DNA of 64,000 nucleotides from Labilibaculum sp. (GTDB taxonomy: Bacteria; Bacteroidota; Bacteroidia; Bacteroidales; Marinifilaceae). The notes under the pieces were generated by a model. It did not search any database. It saw only the letters and a list, made by a program, of their open reading frames with translations, and had not been told where the DNA came from. Shown in pieces: positions 1 to 9,504 of the stretch. Made by a program: the position numbers and the translations under genes. Position 1 is the stretch's first letter. The number at the start of each line of letters is the position of its first letter. Location: assembly GCA_016342745.1 (NCBI GenBank), contig JAEINT010000002.1, forward strand, positions 310,001 through 374,000, in the 5' to 3' direction.

Positions 1-16
1 AAGTCAGTTATTTCAA

Positions 17-802
17 TTGGAAAAATCCATAATTGGAATGGTGCACGTGCAAGCCTTACCGGGTACACCAAAAAATAAATATTCTCTTGCCGAAATTTGT
101 GATATTGCAGTAGCTGAAGCAAAAACATACGAAGAAGCTGGCGTAGATGCTGTCATGATTGAGAACATGCACGATGTTCCTTACCTGAAAGGTTCTGTTG
201 GCCCAGAAATAACAGCTGCAATGGCTGTTGTAGCAAAAGCAATACGTGATGCGGTGCAATTACCATTAGGAATACAAATTCTGGCTGGGGCTAATAAAGA
301 AGCGCTGGCTGTCGCAAAAGCTGCAAATTTTCAATTTATTAGAGCCGAAGGATTTGTATTTGGTCATGTTGCCGACGAAGGCTACATTGACGCTTGCGCA
401 GGGGAATTAATGCGTTATCGGAAAACAATTGGTGCCGAAGATATTGCCGTTTTCACGGATATAAAAAAGAAACACAGTTCGCATGCAATTACTTCGGATG
501 TAGATATTGATGAAACAGCACATGCGGCAGAATTTTTCTTGAGCGATGGAGTGATTATTACAGGATCTTCGACAGGAAAAGCGGTTTATTTACACGAATT
601 AAAATGCCTGAAAGATAAAATTCAGATTCCAGTCTTAATTGGATCAGGTATAACTGCAGATAATATTCAAGAATATTGGGAATATGCTTCTGCTTTTATT
701 GTTGGTTCCCACTTTAAGGAAGAAGGGTATTGGGAGAATAAAATTTCGGAAATGCGACTTCAAAAATTCATGAAAACTGTGAAACGATTGGCGAACGCAT
801 AA
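17..802 (+). CDS. BtpA/SgcQ family protein, possibly 5'-partial
   Basis: A TIM-barrel-like protein of 261 residues counted from the TTG at 17. The opening IIGMVHVQALPGTP, the VDAVMIENMHDVPY segment and the late IPVLIGSGITADNI phosphate-site-like loop are typical of the BtpA family, named after a photosystem I biogenesis factor; SgcQ is an enteric member. The role in Bacteroidota is not established. The reading frame stays open to base 2, so the real start may lie outside the window. The next gene, a histidine kinase, follows after about 60 bp on the same strand with no clear terminator between, so cotranscription is possible. The family call is from motif recognition. Confidence 0.8.
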   Translation: MEKSIIGMVHVQALPGTPKNKYSLAEICDIAVAEAKTYEEAGVDAVMIENMHDVPYLKGSVGPEITAAMAVVAKAIRDAVQLPLGIQILAGANKEALAVAKAANFQFIRAEGFVFGHVADEGYIDACAGELMRYRKTIGAEDIAVFTDIKKKHSSHAITSDVDIDETAHAAEFFLSDGVIITGSSTGKAVYLHELKCLKDKIQIPVLIGSGITADNIQEYWEYASAFIVGSHFKEEGYWENKISEMRLQKFMKTVKRLANA

Positions 803-864
803 CTAAATTAAGTAGAACTCGTAATAAATTTAATAGAGCATTTTATTGAATTTATTACTTGTGC

Positions 865-3800
865 ATGAATATCCTTAAAGTTCGGATTCGAATTTTATTA
901 ACACAATTATTAAACTTGTGTTTTATTCTAATTTTACTTTTGATTTTCGAAGGTAAAAGTTCTTATGCCCAAAAAAATAATTCATACTTATTCGAGCACA
1001 TTTCAGAATTAGACGGTCTTGGAAATAACAATGTATTATTTGTAAAACAAGACAGTAAAGGGTTTATTTGGGTTGGTACAGAAGGCGGTTTAAACAAATA
1101 CGATGGACATAGGTTCAAACACTATAGACATGACCCTAAAGATAGTTTAAGTATTAGTGATAATTATGTCACCTCCTTATGTGAGCTTTCCCATAATAAG
1201 TATTTGGTTGGTACAATGAATGGATTAAATATTTTTAATCCAGAAAAGGGCACTTTTAAACCTTACAATTTAGAACCAACAGGATTTGACAATTACAATT
1301 GGGTAACCTGTATCGTGCCTTCAAAAAATGGTGGTGCTTGGATTGGATCAAGAAGTGGTTTGTATCGCTATCAGGATAACTACAATACAATTTCATGGTT
1401 AACTCATGAAAATAGAAAAGAATATATTTTCCAAGCTGACGATTTGGAGTTACTTCACTACAAAAATGAAAATACCTTAGGTAAGCAATTAAATGACGAT
1501 GCTATTTCTTCTGTTCTAGAGGACAAAAAGGGAAATGTTTGGATTGCCACAGATTTTGGTGGTGTTGCGAATGGTGCTCTGCATAAAATGGAACCGGGTC
1601 CATACTTTGACTATCCAGAAATCTCAAAAAAACTAAAATTTGATGAGGAAAAGAATGAGAACTCAATTGGAAAATTTCCTGCTTCATTATTTGAAGATAA
1701 GAATGGGAATATTTGGTTGGGAACATGGATGTTTGGCTTATACCGTATAAATCCAGAAACCTATGAAATAACTCGATTTCATGAAAAAACGAAGAATGCA
1801 GAGAGTCAAATGTGTAATAATATTTTTACGATGGTGGAGGATTCACATAAAAACATGTGGATTGCTACCTACAATAAAGGTTTGTATAGGTTAGATGCAA
1901 GCGAATTAAACTCTGATTCGCCATCCTTTATGAATTTCAAAGTGAATCATTCTAGATTAAATAGTATTACGAGTAATCATTTAAGAAATCTATATTTCGA
2001 TGAGGCTGGTGTTTTGTGGATATCAACTTTAGGAAGTGGCATTAACAAAATGACAGAGGAAAGTACTTTTTCTTTCTTAAAAGCAGATGAAAGCAACGAA
2101 AAATCACTTCCTAATGATGATATAACTGGTCTGTATCTAGAAGATGACAATTTCATTTGGTTGGGGTTTCACGAAGGATCATTTTCAAAATACAACATCA
2201 AAACAGAAAAAGTTAACAATTACAAGTTGATGGATGAAGATAGTGAGATTCGCTGTTTAATCCGATTAAATAAGGACGAAATTCTTTTGGGTATTTACGA
2301 AGGAGGATTACACTTGTTTAATGAACGAAGTAAAATAATAAAGAATGTTATAAAGGATTATTCTGCTGCTGATTCGCTTCAAAAGAAGTCTTTTGAGTGT
2401 TTCAAAAGACTAAATGATAGCATCATTTTGTGCGGGATGTCGAGTATGACGGGATTAATAGAATTCAATACCAATACGAAGAAATTTATCCAAATAGGGA
2501 ATCATAAATTTGTAAATGATATTGTTCTGGATTCAAACGAGAATATTTGGGTATTTAGTTCTTGGGAGGATATTAATGTGCTTGATCGATCTTATAAAAT
2601 AATTAAATCAATACCAAGAATTAAGAATTACAATATTTTTCATTCAGGTGCCATGGATATAAAAGGGAACACATGGCTTGCGTCCAAATTCGGACTTAGA
2701 ATTATCGATTCAACATTTGTAATGAAATCCTTTGACTATGATGAAAGTTTGAGTCATGGAGAAATTAACGGTGTAATTAAAGGAACAAATAATTGCATGT
2801 GGGTATTTGGGATTAGTGGAATAGCCAAAGTAGATCCAAATAAAAGAACTGTTCTTAGATTAGATGGAACTAGAGGATTGGTTTTTAAAAAAGCCGTAAA
2901 ATCACCAAAAGGGGAAATTTATTTCTCTACCAATGGAGGTTTGGTTTCCTTTCATCCAGATAGTCTTGCTTCGAAAACAGTAGTGCCTAAAGTTGCTATT
3001 ACGCGATTTGATATTTTTAACAAAGAAATTAATGTTGGTGATACCCTTTACGGAAGACAAATTCTAAGTACAGATATTTCTTATACCGACCATATTGAAC
3101 TCACCCACAAATCGAATGTATTGTCTTTTGAATTTTCGTGTTTGGATTACTCAGCAACTTATAAAAATCAATATGAATATGTATTAGAAGGCATCGATAA
3201 GGAATGGGTGCATCAGGATGGAAACAGAAATTTTGCAAGTTATGCAGGATTACCACATGGGGAGTATACGTTTAGAGTGCGGGCAGCAAATAGTATTGGT
3301 GTTTGGAATGAAAAAGGAGTCAGTTTAACGATAGAAATTTTGCCTCCTTGGTGGGCAACATTGTGGTTTAAGCTCTTCATTTTTATTATTCTGATTGTTA
3401 TTATTTGGATGATTGTATACTACAAGCAGATGAATCTGAAACGAGCTAATCTTCGTTTGGAAAAAACGGTTGCAATAAAAACAGAAGAATTGCTTTCAAC
3501 GAATGAACAATTAAGAGATTTACTTCAATCTAAGGATCGATTTTTCTCCATTCTTGCTCATGATTTAAGAAACCCTTTTGGCACGATTGAACAGCTTTTA
3601 ACAATCTTGTATGATGATTATAAGGATTACAGTGAAGAAGAACGAAAAGGGCTTTTAGGAGATTTAAAACAGCTTTCTAGCAATACCTACATTATTCTTG
3701 AGAATTTATTGATTTGGGGACGCAGGGAAAATGATCAGCTAAATGAATCTAAAATCAAAAACATGAATTTGAAGGAGCAAGTTGGATTGGTAATAAATCA

Positions 3801-4206
3801 ATTTAAAAAGCATCCTAAGAAAATCAAATTATTGGTTGGTGAGATCCCTAATGTTACTGTTCTGGCTGATTATTCGTTGCTTGATTTCATTCTTCGAAAT
3901 TTAATTCAGAATGCGATAAAATTTAGTGCTGCTAATGGGAAAATTGAAATTTTTACCAAGACTGATGAGGATAAAGTATGGGTGATGATTAAAGATCACG
4001 GAATTGGTATGAATAAGAGTCAAATTGAATCGTTACTCGTGGATAATATGATTGAATCTCAGAGTGGAACCATGGGAGAAAAGGGAACAGGCTTAGGTAT
4101 TTTTAATTGTCGTGATTTTATTACTAAAATGAATGGTGAGTTTAATGTGTTAAGTGAAGAAGGAAAGGGCAGTACATTTATGTTTTCATTACCATTGGCA
4201 AAATAA
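865..4206 (+). CDS. Two-component regulator propeller sensor histidine kinase without receiver or HTH
   Basis: A 1113-residue membrane histidine kinase. The ATG at 865 is preferred over an upstream in-frame TTG at 859 because it begins a good signal peptide ending SSYA-Q. The periplasmic half has many WVGTEGGLNKYDG-like propeller repeats, then a Y_Y_Y domain (about 745-835). A membrane helix near 840-865 leads to a coiled linker, a HisKA H-box (SILAHDLRNP, His about 899), an N-box (RNLIQNAIKF), and G-boxes (DHGIGM, GEKGTGLGIF). The protein ends after the ATPase domain. Hybrid two-component systems in Bacteroidetes usually continue into a receiver and AraC-type domain, so this one must pass phosphate to a separate regulator. 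The ligand is unknown; related sensors detect oligosaccharides. Confidence 0.9.
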   Translation: MNILKVRIRILLTQLLNLCFILILLLIFEGKSSYAQKNNSYLFEHISELDGLGNNNVLFVKQDSKGFIWVGTEGGLNKYDGHRFKHYRHDPKDSLSISDNYVTSLCELSHNKYLVGTMNGLNIFNPEKGTFKPYNLEPTGFDNYNWVTCIVPSKNGGAWIGSRSGLYRYQDNYNTISWLTHENRKEYIFQADDLELLHYKNENTLGKQLNDDAISSVLEDKKGNVWIATDFGGVANGALHKMEPGPYFDYPEISKKLKFDEEKNENSIGKFPASLFEDKNGNIWLGTWMFGLYRINPETYEITRFHEKTKNAESQMCNNIFTMVEDSHKNMWIATYNKGLYRLDASELNSDSPSFMNFKVNHSRLNSITSNHLRNLYFDEAGVLWISTLGSGINKMTEESTFSFLKADESNEKSLPNDDITGLYLEDDNFIWLGFHEGSFSKYNIKTEKVNNYKLMDEDSEIRCLIRLNKDEILLGIYEGGLHLFNERSKIIKNVIKDYSAADSLQKKSFECFKRLNDSIILCGMSSMTGLIEFNTNTKKFIQIGNHKFVNDIVLDSNENIWVFSSWEDINVLDRSYKIIKSIPRIKNYNIFHSGAMDIKGNTWLASKFGLRIIDSTFVMKSFDYDESLSHGEINGVIKGTNNCMWVFGISGIAKVDPNKRTVLRLDGTRGLVFKKAVKSPKGEIYFSTNGGLVSFHPDSLASKTVVPKVAITRFDIFNKEINVGDTLYGRQILSTDISYTDHIELTHKSNVLSFEFSCLDYSATYKNQYEYVLEGIDKEWVHQDGNRNFASYAGLPHGEYTFRVRAANSIGVWNEKGVSLTIEILPPWWATLWFKLFIFIILIVIIWMIVYYKQMNLKRANLRLEKTVAIKTEELLSTNEQLRDLLQSKDRFFSILAHDLRNPFGTIEQLLTILYDDYKDYSEEERKGLLGDLKQLSSNTYIILENLLIWGRRENDQLNESKIKNMNLKEQVGLVINQFKKHPKKIKLLVGEIPNVTVLADYSLLDFILRNLIQNAIKFSAANGKIEIFTKTDEDKVWVMIKDHGIGMNKSQIESLLVDNMIESQSGTMGEKGTGLGIFNCRDFITKMNGEFNVLSEEGKGSTFMFSLPLAK

Positions 4207-4233
4207 CGATAAGATCATTTTAAAAAATTTTAG

Positions 4234-4260
4234 GCTCAGTGAATAACCACTGAGCTTTCT
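4234..4260 (+). terminator. Intrinsic terminator after the propeller kinase gene
   Basis: An 8-bp perfect stem, GCTCAGTG/CACTGAGC, with an AATAAC loop, is followed by a short T-rich run. It lies 28 bp after the kinase stop codon. Confidence 0.65.
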
Positions 4261-4450
4261 TATGCCTCATAAGCTGATGTATTATGAGGATATCTTTCTC
4301 AACAAATAGTTGATTCATTCTATCTAATGATAAGTCATATATAGAACTTCTGCTTCCGAATTTTCTGAAAAAAATTCTATAATTCACGTTTAAAATTTCT
4401 TCAATTAATTTATCGAAACTGGTTTTTTCGTTGAATAACTGGTTTTTTAG

Positions 4451-4480
4451 TTGTCGTAACGAAAAAAATAGTTACATTTG
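4451..4480 (+). promoter_or_regulatory. Bacteroidetes-type promoter for the BlaI/M56 pair
   Basis: A TTG (4451-4453) and TACATTTG (4473-4480, matching TAnnTTTG) are separated by 19 bp. Transcription should start near 4487, downstream of the ATG at 4483. This argues that the repressor is translated from the ATG at 4522. Confidence 0.6.
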
Positions 4481-4521
4481 ATATGTCAACATTATTCATG
4501 GTATATAAAAAAGGCAATTTA

Positions 4522-4896
4522 ATGCATACAAAACGATTAACGAAACGGGAAGAAGATGTGATGAAGATATTGTGGAATGCAGGTAAAGGCTTTGTAAAAG
4601 ACTTATTAAAGCAACATACGGAACCTAAACCACACTACAATACATTTAGCACAATTATTCGCGGATTAGAGGAAAAAGGGTTTGTAGCTCACAATTCCTA
4701 CGGTAATACACATGAATATTATCCAGTAATTACAAGAGAGGATTATCGGAAGTTATTTATAAAAAATGTAGTATCGGATTATTTTGAATCTTCTTATCAA
4801 AATGTGGTTTCATTTTTTGTAAAGGAGGAAAAACTAAATGTTGATGACCTTAAGGAGCTCATTGATCTGATTGAGAAAAAAGAAGATAAGGAGTAA
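4522..4896 (+). CDS. BlaI/MecI/CopY family transcriptional repressor
   Basis: A winged-helix repressor of 124 residues from ATG 4522. A longer 137-residue reading from 4483 is disfavoured because the predicted transcription start lies downstream of that ATG. The N-terminal LTKREEDVMKILW motif is the classic BlaI/MecI helix 1, followed by a wing region around YNTFSTIIRGLEEKGFVAH; the C-terminal helices would dimerise. Family members repress their own operon until an M56 peptidase partner signals cleavage. The partner gene starts 3 bp downstream, so the two form an operon. The inducing signal is unknown; a cell-envelope signal is likely, but a beta-lactamase is not present nearby. Confidence 0.9.
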   Translation: MHTKRLTKREEDVMKILWNAGKGFVKDLLKQHTEPKPHYNTFSTIIRGLEEKGFVAHNSYGNTHEYYPVITREDYRKLFIKNVVSDYFESSYQNVVSFFVKEEKLNVDDLKELIDLIEKKEDKE

Positions 4897-4899
4897 GCT

Positions 4900-6183
4900 A
4901 TGATCGAAATGTTTTGGGAATATCAAATAAAAGGTGGAATTGTATTAGCTGTATCGGTTCTTATTTATGTGCTGGTATTATCGAACGATAGGTTTTTTAA
5001 ACGCAACAGGCTTTGGCTAATTGGCAGCCTTTTATTACCATGGATAGTGCCATTACTTGCCATGCCTTTGTGGATGAAAAAGATGTTATTCGCTAATGAA
5101 GGTGGAATTGTACCCATACATACGTTTGTTTTGGGAAATGAAATGAATCCTGTACCAGTTTCGATGATGAATCATTTTTCTTTTTCATTTGAGTTTTTTG
5201 GTATTTTGCTGTATGGTCTAATAAGCCTTGTATTATTAATTCGGCTTGCATATGGCTATGCATCTATTATGAGTCTAAAAAAGAAAGTAGAATGTAAATC
5301 CTACAAAGGTTTTTCATTGGCTATTTTACCAGATTCGAAAATGGGAGCCTTCTCTTTTTTCAGAACGATCTTTATTCCGGAGGAGTTGAAAAAAAGGGAA
5401 GACAGTACGCTTATTTTAGAGCACGAAAAAGCTCATTGCGCCGGATGGCACTCTATTGATTTGATGTTAATAGAATGTATGTTAATCTTTCAATGGTGGA
5501 ATCCTTTTGCATGGTGGTTACGAAATTTAATTGCTAGTAATCATGAATTTTGTGTTGACAACATCATGCTAAAGAATCTATCAGAACCGAAGGATTATCA
5601 ATATTCCTTGCTCAATATAGTACAAAAGCAAGGGCAAAATCAGTTGGTTAATAATTACAATCAAAGTCTTACTAAAAAAAGAATAATCATGATGAATAAA
5701 TCAGATAAAAATAGAATAATTGATCGGTTAAAGGGATTACTTGTATTGCCAATATTGGCATTTAGCCTGTTGGCTTTTACAAATCCTAATAAAGCGGATG
5801 ATGTAAAGTTGGAAAAGAAGTCTGAGAAGACAATATCTAACTCTTTGGATTTACAAAAGTTTATTGCCAGATCGGTTAAGTATCCTTTGGTAGCTCGCAA
5901 CAACAATGTAGAAGCAGATATAATTGCTAGGACTACAGTTGACAAAAATGGGAATGTAAAGGGCGTAAAAATTGTGCAGCAAAGAGGAGAAAATGTAGTG
6001 GAAATTGATGAAGTAGTGATTGTTGCCAAAAAAGATTCTAAGAATACTCAGAATAATGTTCAGGAAGGTCGCAAGAGTCTCGAAAAAGAGACCAAACGCA
6101 TTCTTAAATCTTTACCACGTATTACTGATAAAAATTGGATGGGGAAGGAGCTTGAGTTTAAGCTTAAATTTAAACTGCAATAG
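4900..6183 (+). CDS. M56 family (BlaR1-like) membrane peptidase with TonB-like C-terminus
   Basis: A 427-residue membrane protein. Helices near the N-terminus (about 10-30, 40-60 and 105-130) frame the M56 peptidase domain, whose zinc motif is HEKAH at residues 175-179. Another helix lies near 278-295. The extracytoplasmic tail, about 325-427, resembles a TonB C-terminal domain (ARTTVDKNGNVKGVKI) rather than the penicillin-binding sensor domain of BlaR1. It should partner the BlaI-type repressor just upstream, cleaving it or causing its cleavage on signal. M56-TonB fusions recur in Bacteroidetes, but their signals are undefined. Confidence 0.88.
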   Translation: MIEMFWEYQIKGGIVLAVSVLIYVLVLSNDRFFKRNRLWLIGSLLLPWIVPLLAMPLWMKKMLFANEGGIVPIHTFVLGNEMNPVPVSMMNHFSFSFEFFGILLYGLISLVLLIRLAYGYASIMSLKKKVECKSYKGFSLAILPDSKMGAFSFFRTIFIPEELKKREDSTLILEHEKAHCAGWHSIDLMLIECMLIFQWWNPFAWWLRNLIASNHEFCVDNIMLKNLSEPKDYQYSLLNIVQKQGQNQLVNNYNQSLTKKRIIMMNKSDKNRIIDRLKGLLVLPILAFSLLAFTNPNKADDVKLEKKSEKTISNSLDLQKFIARSVKYPLVARNNNVEADIIARTTVDKNGNVKGVKIVQQRGENVVEIDEVVIVAKKDSKNTQNNVQEGRKSLEKETKRILKSLPRITDKNWMGKELEFKLKFKLQ

Positions 6184-6257
6184 GTCTACTTCTTTATTAA
6201 AATCTGTAAAAGGAAAGAAATCTATTTTATAGATAAAGTGTAAAATTAGAAGCATAA

Positions 6258-6284
6258 AAAAAGCAGCCATTTGGCTGCTTTTTG
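6258..6284. terminator. Bidirectional terminator between M56 gene and frr
   Basis: A GCAGCC/GGCTGC stem (6263-6278) with a 4-nt loop is flanked by A-rich sequence on the left and T-rich on the right. It suits both convergent genes. Confidence 0.8.
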
Positions 6285-6288
6285 TCTA

Positions 6289-6852
6289 TTATATTGTCAT
6301 GATATCTTTCTCTTTTTCAACAAGTAGTTGATCAATTTTTCTACCAAAATTATCAGTCATAGATTGAACTTCTGCTTCAGCATCTTTTTCTGCATCTTCC
6401 GATAAACCTTCTTTAATTAACTTCTTTAATTCAACGTTAGTATCTCTTCGAGCATTTCGAACGCTAATTTTCGCATTTTCGCATTCTGCTTTCGATTGTT
6501 TTACTAAATCGCCTCTTCGTTCTTCAGTTAGAGCAGGTATGTTAATTCGGATAACTTCTCCATTGTTATCTGGGTTAAAGCCTAGATTAGAGTTCATAAT
6601 TGCCTTTTCGATAGGTACAATCATTGCTCTTTCCCATGGTTGAACTGCAATTGTTCTTGGATCTGGAACGCTTACATTGGCAACTTGAGCTAGGGGAGTC
6701 ATACTTCCGTAGTAGTCAACCATTACGCCATTTAGCATACTTGGGCTGGCTTTACCCGCACGAATTTTAACTAATTCATTATTAAGATGGTCAACGGCAG
6801 CTTCCATCTTTTCCTTTGCATCTTCAAGATACATTTGAACTTCTTCATTCAT
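6289..6852 (-). CDS. frr: Ribosome recycling factor
   Basis: A 187-residue protein, close to the usual 185. It splits post-termination 70S ribosomes together with EF-G. Diagnostic stretches are VKIRAGKASPSML (domain I), TIAVQPWERAMI, and RINIPALTEERRGDLVKQ. It is last in the minus-strand run pyrH-frr; the 132-bp gap to pyrH contains TATTTTTG at 6904-6897 (minus strand), a good -7 element with an imperfectly spaced -33, so frr may also have its own promoter. Start ATG follows an A-rich leader. Confidence 0.97.
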   Translation of the reverse strand: MNEEVQMYLEDAKEKMEAAVDHLNNELVKIRAGKASPSMLNGVMVDYYGSMTPLAQVANVSVPDPRTIAVQPWERAMIVPIEKAIMNSNLGFNPDNNGEVIRINIPALTEERRGDLVKQSKAECENAKISVRNARRDTNVELKKLIKEGLSEDAEKDAEAEVQSMTDNFGRKIDQLLVEKEKDIMTI

Positions 6853-6984
6853 CGGAGAAAGATTTTAATTTGTTTTATTGATCAATGTATAGTGTACAAA
6901 AATAACAAAAATCTGTAATCAATTAAAGATAGTTTTTTTTTATTTAAACTAAAATGATCAAGCACATAAAGAGATGAAGAACGA

Positions 6985-7695
6985 TTAGTTGTGTACTAAT
7001 GTTCCAATGTTTTTACCTTCAATTACTTGTTTCAAGTTTCCTTTAGTATCCATATCAAAAACAATTATTGGTAAATTGTTTTCTTTACACATAGTTGTTG
7101 CCGTTAAATCCATAACCCTCAAATCTTTGTGATAAACTTCATCAAAAGTAATGGTTTCGAATTTGGTTGCATTAGGGTCTTTTTCTGGATCGGCAGTGTA
7201 AATACCATCAACACGAGTACCTTTTAACATGGCATCGGCTTCAATTTCAATTCCTCTTAACGAAGAACCTGTATCTGTTGTAAAATAAGGGTTACCTGTA
7301 CCTGCAGAGAAGATAGTTACATATCCATTTTCAAGAAAATCTACGGCTTTTTGCTTTGAATAGAATTCACCTATTGGTTCCATTCTAATAGCAGTTAATA
7401 CTCTCGATTTACATCCTATTGCCTCTAAAGCTGAGTTAAGAGCTAAGCTATTAATTACAGTTGCTAACATCCCCATTGAATCGCCTTTAACACGATCAAA
7501 ACCTTTAGCAGCACCGCTTAAGCCACGAAAAATGTTTCCACCACCAATTACGATACCTACTTGAACACCAAGTTCAGTAATCTCTTTAATCTGTTCAGCG
7601 TAATCATTTAATCTTTGTGAGTCGATACCATATTGCTGCTCACCCATTAGTGATTCACCGCTTAATTTTAATAGTACACGTTTGTATTTAACCAT
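6985..7695 (-). CDS. pyrH: Uridylate kinase (UMP kinase)
   Basis: A 236-residue hexameric bacterial UMP kinase of the amino-acid kinase fold, converting UMP to UDP in pyrimidine synthesis. Visible motifs are KLSGESLMG (phosphate loop), GIVIGGGNIFRG, and TDTGSSLRGIEIEADAMLKG near the nucleotide-binding centre. It follows tsf after a strong terminator, so it is probably expressed in part from its own promoter. The tsf-pyrH-frr order is conserved in many bacteria. Confidence 0.97.
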   Translation of the reverse strand: MVKYKRVLLKLSGESLMGEQQYGIDSQRLNDYAEQIKEITELGVQVGIVIGGGNIFRGLSGAAKGFDRVKGDSMGMLATVINSLALNSALEAIGCKSRVLTAIRMEPIGEFYSKQKAVDFLENGYVTIFSAGTGNPYFTTDTGSSLRGIEIEADAMLKGTRVDGIYTADPEKDPNATKFETITFDEVYHKDLRVMDLTATTMCKENNLPIIVFDMDTKGNLKQVIEGKNIGTLVHN

Positions 7696-7743
7696 TATTT
7701 CAATTTTTTAATACCCAAAGGTGAGAAAATTCTACGATAAGAT

Positions 7744-7773
7744 AAAAAAAAAGAGTTCCCATTGGGAACTCTT
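7744..7773 (-). terminator. Intrinsic terminator after tsf
   Basis: GAGTTCCC (7753-7760) pairs perfectly with GGGAACTC (7764-7771) around an ATT loop. On the minus strand a long U tract follows. Confidence 0.85.
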
Positions 7774-7796
7774 TTTAATATGTAATAATAATTGTA

Positions 7797-8621
7797 TTAA
7801 GCATTCAATGTGAAACGCTTCATTTCAACCACTGTTAGATCTTTGCTAGAGCTAGAAAGATACTGCTTAACAGTTTGCTTTCCGTCTTTAACGAAATCTT
7901 GGTTTAATAAAGTAGTTTCTTTGAAGAATTTACCTAAACGTCCTTGAGCAATTTTGTCAAGCATAGCTTCTGGTTTTCCTTCAAGACGAGCTTTTTCTTT
8001 TCCAATTTCAAGCTCTTTTGCAATTACGTCAGCATCTACATCATCCTTATCGATAGCGATAGGTGCCATAGCTGCTGCTTGCATTGCAACATCTCTACCC
8101 ATTTGTTCTTCAACAGATTGGTTGAAGCCAATTAAAGTAGATAATTTGTTTCCTGCGTGGATATATGCTACAGAATATTCTGATTCCATTTTATCGAAGA
8201 AACTTAAATCAATTTTTTCACCAATAACACCTGTTTGTTCGGTTACGTGTGCTTCAATTGTTCTTCCTTCAAGATCTAAAGCTTTCAAAGCTTCAAGGTC
8301 AGCTGGCATATTTTCTAAAGCAATATCAAGAATTTTTGCTGCAAATGCTACAAAATTATCGTTCTTAGCAACGAAATCTGTTTCACAATTTAATGTGATC
8401 ATTGCACCTTTTTTCTTGTCTTCAGAAACTTTTGCTAATACAACACCTTCAGTTGCTTCTCTGTCGGCACGTTTGTTAGCAATTGCCATTCCTTTTTTAC
8501 GAATGATACTTACTGCTGCGTCAAAATCCCCTTCAGCTTCAGTAAGGGCATTTTTACAATCCATCATTCCTGCGCCAGTTGCTTTACGCAACTTAGCTAC
8601 ATCTGCTGCTTTAATAGACAT
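7797..8621 (-). CDS. tsf: Elongation factor Ts
   Basis: A 274-residue guanine-nucleotide exchange factor for EF-Tu. The N-terminal UBA-like domain reads VAKLRKATGAGMMDCKNAL, followed by the Tu-contact motif TDFVAKND and the C-terminal segment LLNQDFVKD. Length is normal. It lies 25 bp downstream of rpsB, as in most bacteria, and a terminator follows. Long plus-strand open frames here are antisense shadows. Confidence 0.98.
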   Translation of the reverse strand: MSIKAADVAKLRKATGAGMMDCKNALTEAEGDFDAAVSIIRKKGMAIANKRADREATEGVVLAKVSEDKKKGAMITLNCETDFVAKNDNFVAFAAKILDIALENMPADLEALKALDLEGRTIEAHVTEQTGVIGEKIDLSFFDKMESEYSVAYIHAGNKLSTLIGFNQSVEEQMGRDVAMQAAAMAPIAIDKDDVDADVIAKELEIGKEKARLEGKPEAMLDKIAQGRLGKFFKETTLLNQDFVKDGKQTVKQYLSSSSKDLTVVEMKRFTLNA

Positions 8622-8646
8622 GATATATCTAATTTTTGTTAGTTAA

Positions 8647-9504
8647 TTATTCCTTATCATTCTTTGTTTCTTCAGTAGCAGGAGCTTCTGGAGTTGCTTC
8701 AGGCTTAGCCTCAACTGCTTCAGGCTTAGCTTCTACTGCTGCTTTAGGAGCTTCTTCCTTTTTAGCTTTTCTTGGCTTAGCTGCTTTTTTGTCTGAAGAA
8801 TCTTTCTCTTTTTCTACTTTTCTTTCTGATAAACCGTCTTTAACTGCAGCGGTTACAATGTCAAGAATTAGAGAAACTGAGTTAGAAGCATCATCATTAG
8901 CAGGGATAACGAAATCTACACCTTCTGGGCTTGAATTAGTATCAACTATTGCAAAAACTGGAATACCCAAACGGTTTGCTTCTTTAACAGCAATATATTC
9001 TTTCATTACGTCAACTACAAATAGAGCTGCTGGCAATCTGGTCAGATCAGCAATACTACCTAAGTTTTTTTCCAACTTAGCTCTTTGACGAGATACTTGT
9101 AATTTTTCTCTTTTAGAAAGGTGATTTAAAGTTCCATCAGCTTCCATTTTATCAATAGAAGTCATTTTCTTAACAGCCTTTCTGATTGTAGGGAAGTTGG
9201 TTAACATTCCACCAGCCCAACGTTCAGTAACATATGGCATGTTTACTGCAAGAACTTTTTCAGCAACGATATTTTTTGCTTGCTTCTTAGTAGCAACAAA
9301 AAGTATCTTTCTTCCTGATTTAGCGATTTGTTTCAATGCTGCGGCAGCATCATCTAGCTTTACAGCTGTTTTGTGCAAGTCAATGATGTGAATTCCATTG
9401 CGCTCCATGAAAATATAAGGAGCCATTTTTGGATTCCATTTTCTTGTCAAGTGACCAAAGTGGCAACCTGCATCTAATAATTCTTCAAATGTAGTATTTG
9501 ACAT
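8647..9504 (-). CDS. rpsB: 30S ribosomal protein S2 with long charged tail
   Basis: A 285-residue S2. The core carries FEELLDAGCHFGHLTRKWNPKM at the start, NMPYVTERWAGGMLTNF, and the end motif ANDDASNSVSLILD. It is about 45 residues longer than E. coli S2 because of a low-complexity Lys/Ala/Glu/Pro tail after residue 240 with repeated EAKPEA units; similar tails occur in other Bacteroidetes. Its gene starts the rpsB-tsf pair. TATTTTTG on the minus strand at 9605-9598 may be its -7 element. Confidence 0.98.
   Translation of the reverse strand: MSNTTFEELLDAGCHFGHLTRKWNPKMAPYIFMERNGIHIIDLHKTAVKLDDAAAALKQIAKSGRKILFVATKKQAKNIVAEKVLAVNMPYVTERWAGGMLTNFPTIRKAVKKMTSIDKMEADGTLNHLSKREKLQVSRQRAKLEKNLGSIADLTRLPAALFVVDVMKEYIAVKEANRLGIPVFAIVDTNSSPEGVDFVIPANDDASNSVSLILDIVTAAVKDGLSERKVEKEKDSSDKKAAKPRKAKKEEAPKAAVEAKPEAVEAKPEATPEAPATEETKNDKE

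Noticed and set aside
6020-6232. A 70-codon plus-strand ORF at the end of the M56 gene
   Set aside because: It overlaps the M56 coding frame in another phase and shows no recognisable domain.
8647-8800. Repetitive tail of rpsB as an unusual fusion
   Set aside because: Ala/Glu/Lys/Pro-rich tails on S2 are usual in this phylum.
7954-9088. Long plus-strand frames (230 and 150 codons) opposite tsf and rpsB
   Set aside because: They are antisense to well-conserved translation genes, and their Ser/Ala-rich composition is that of mirror frames.
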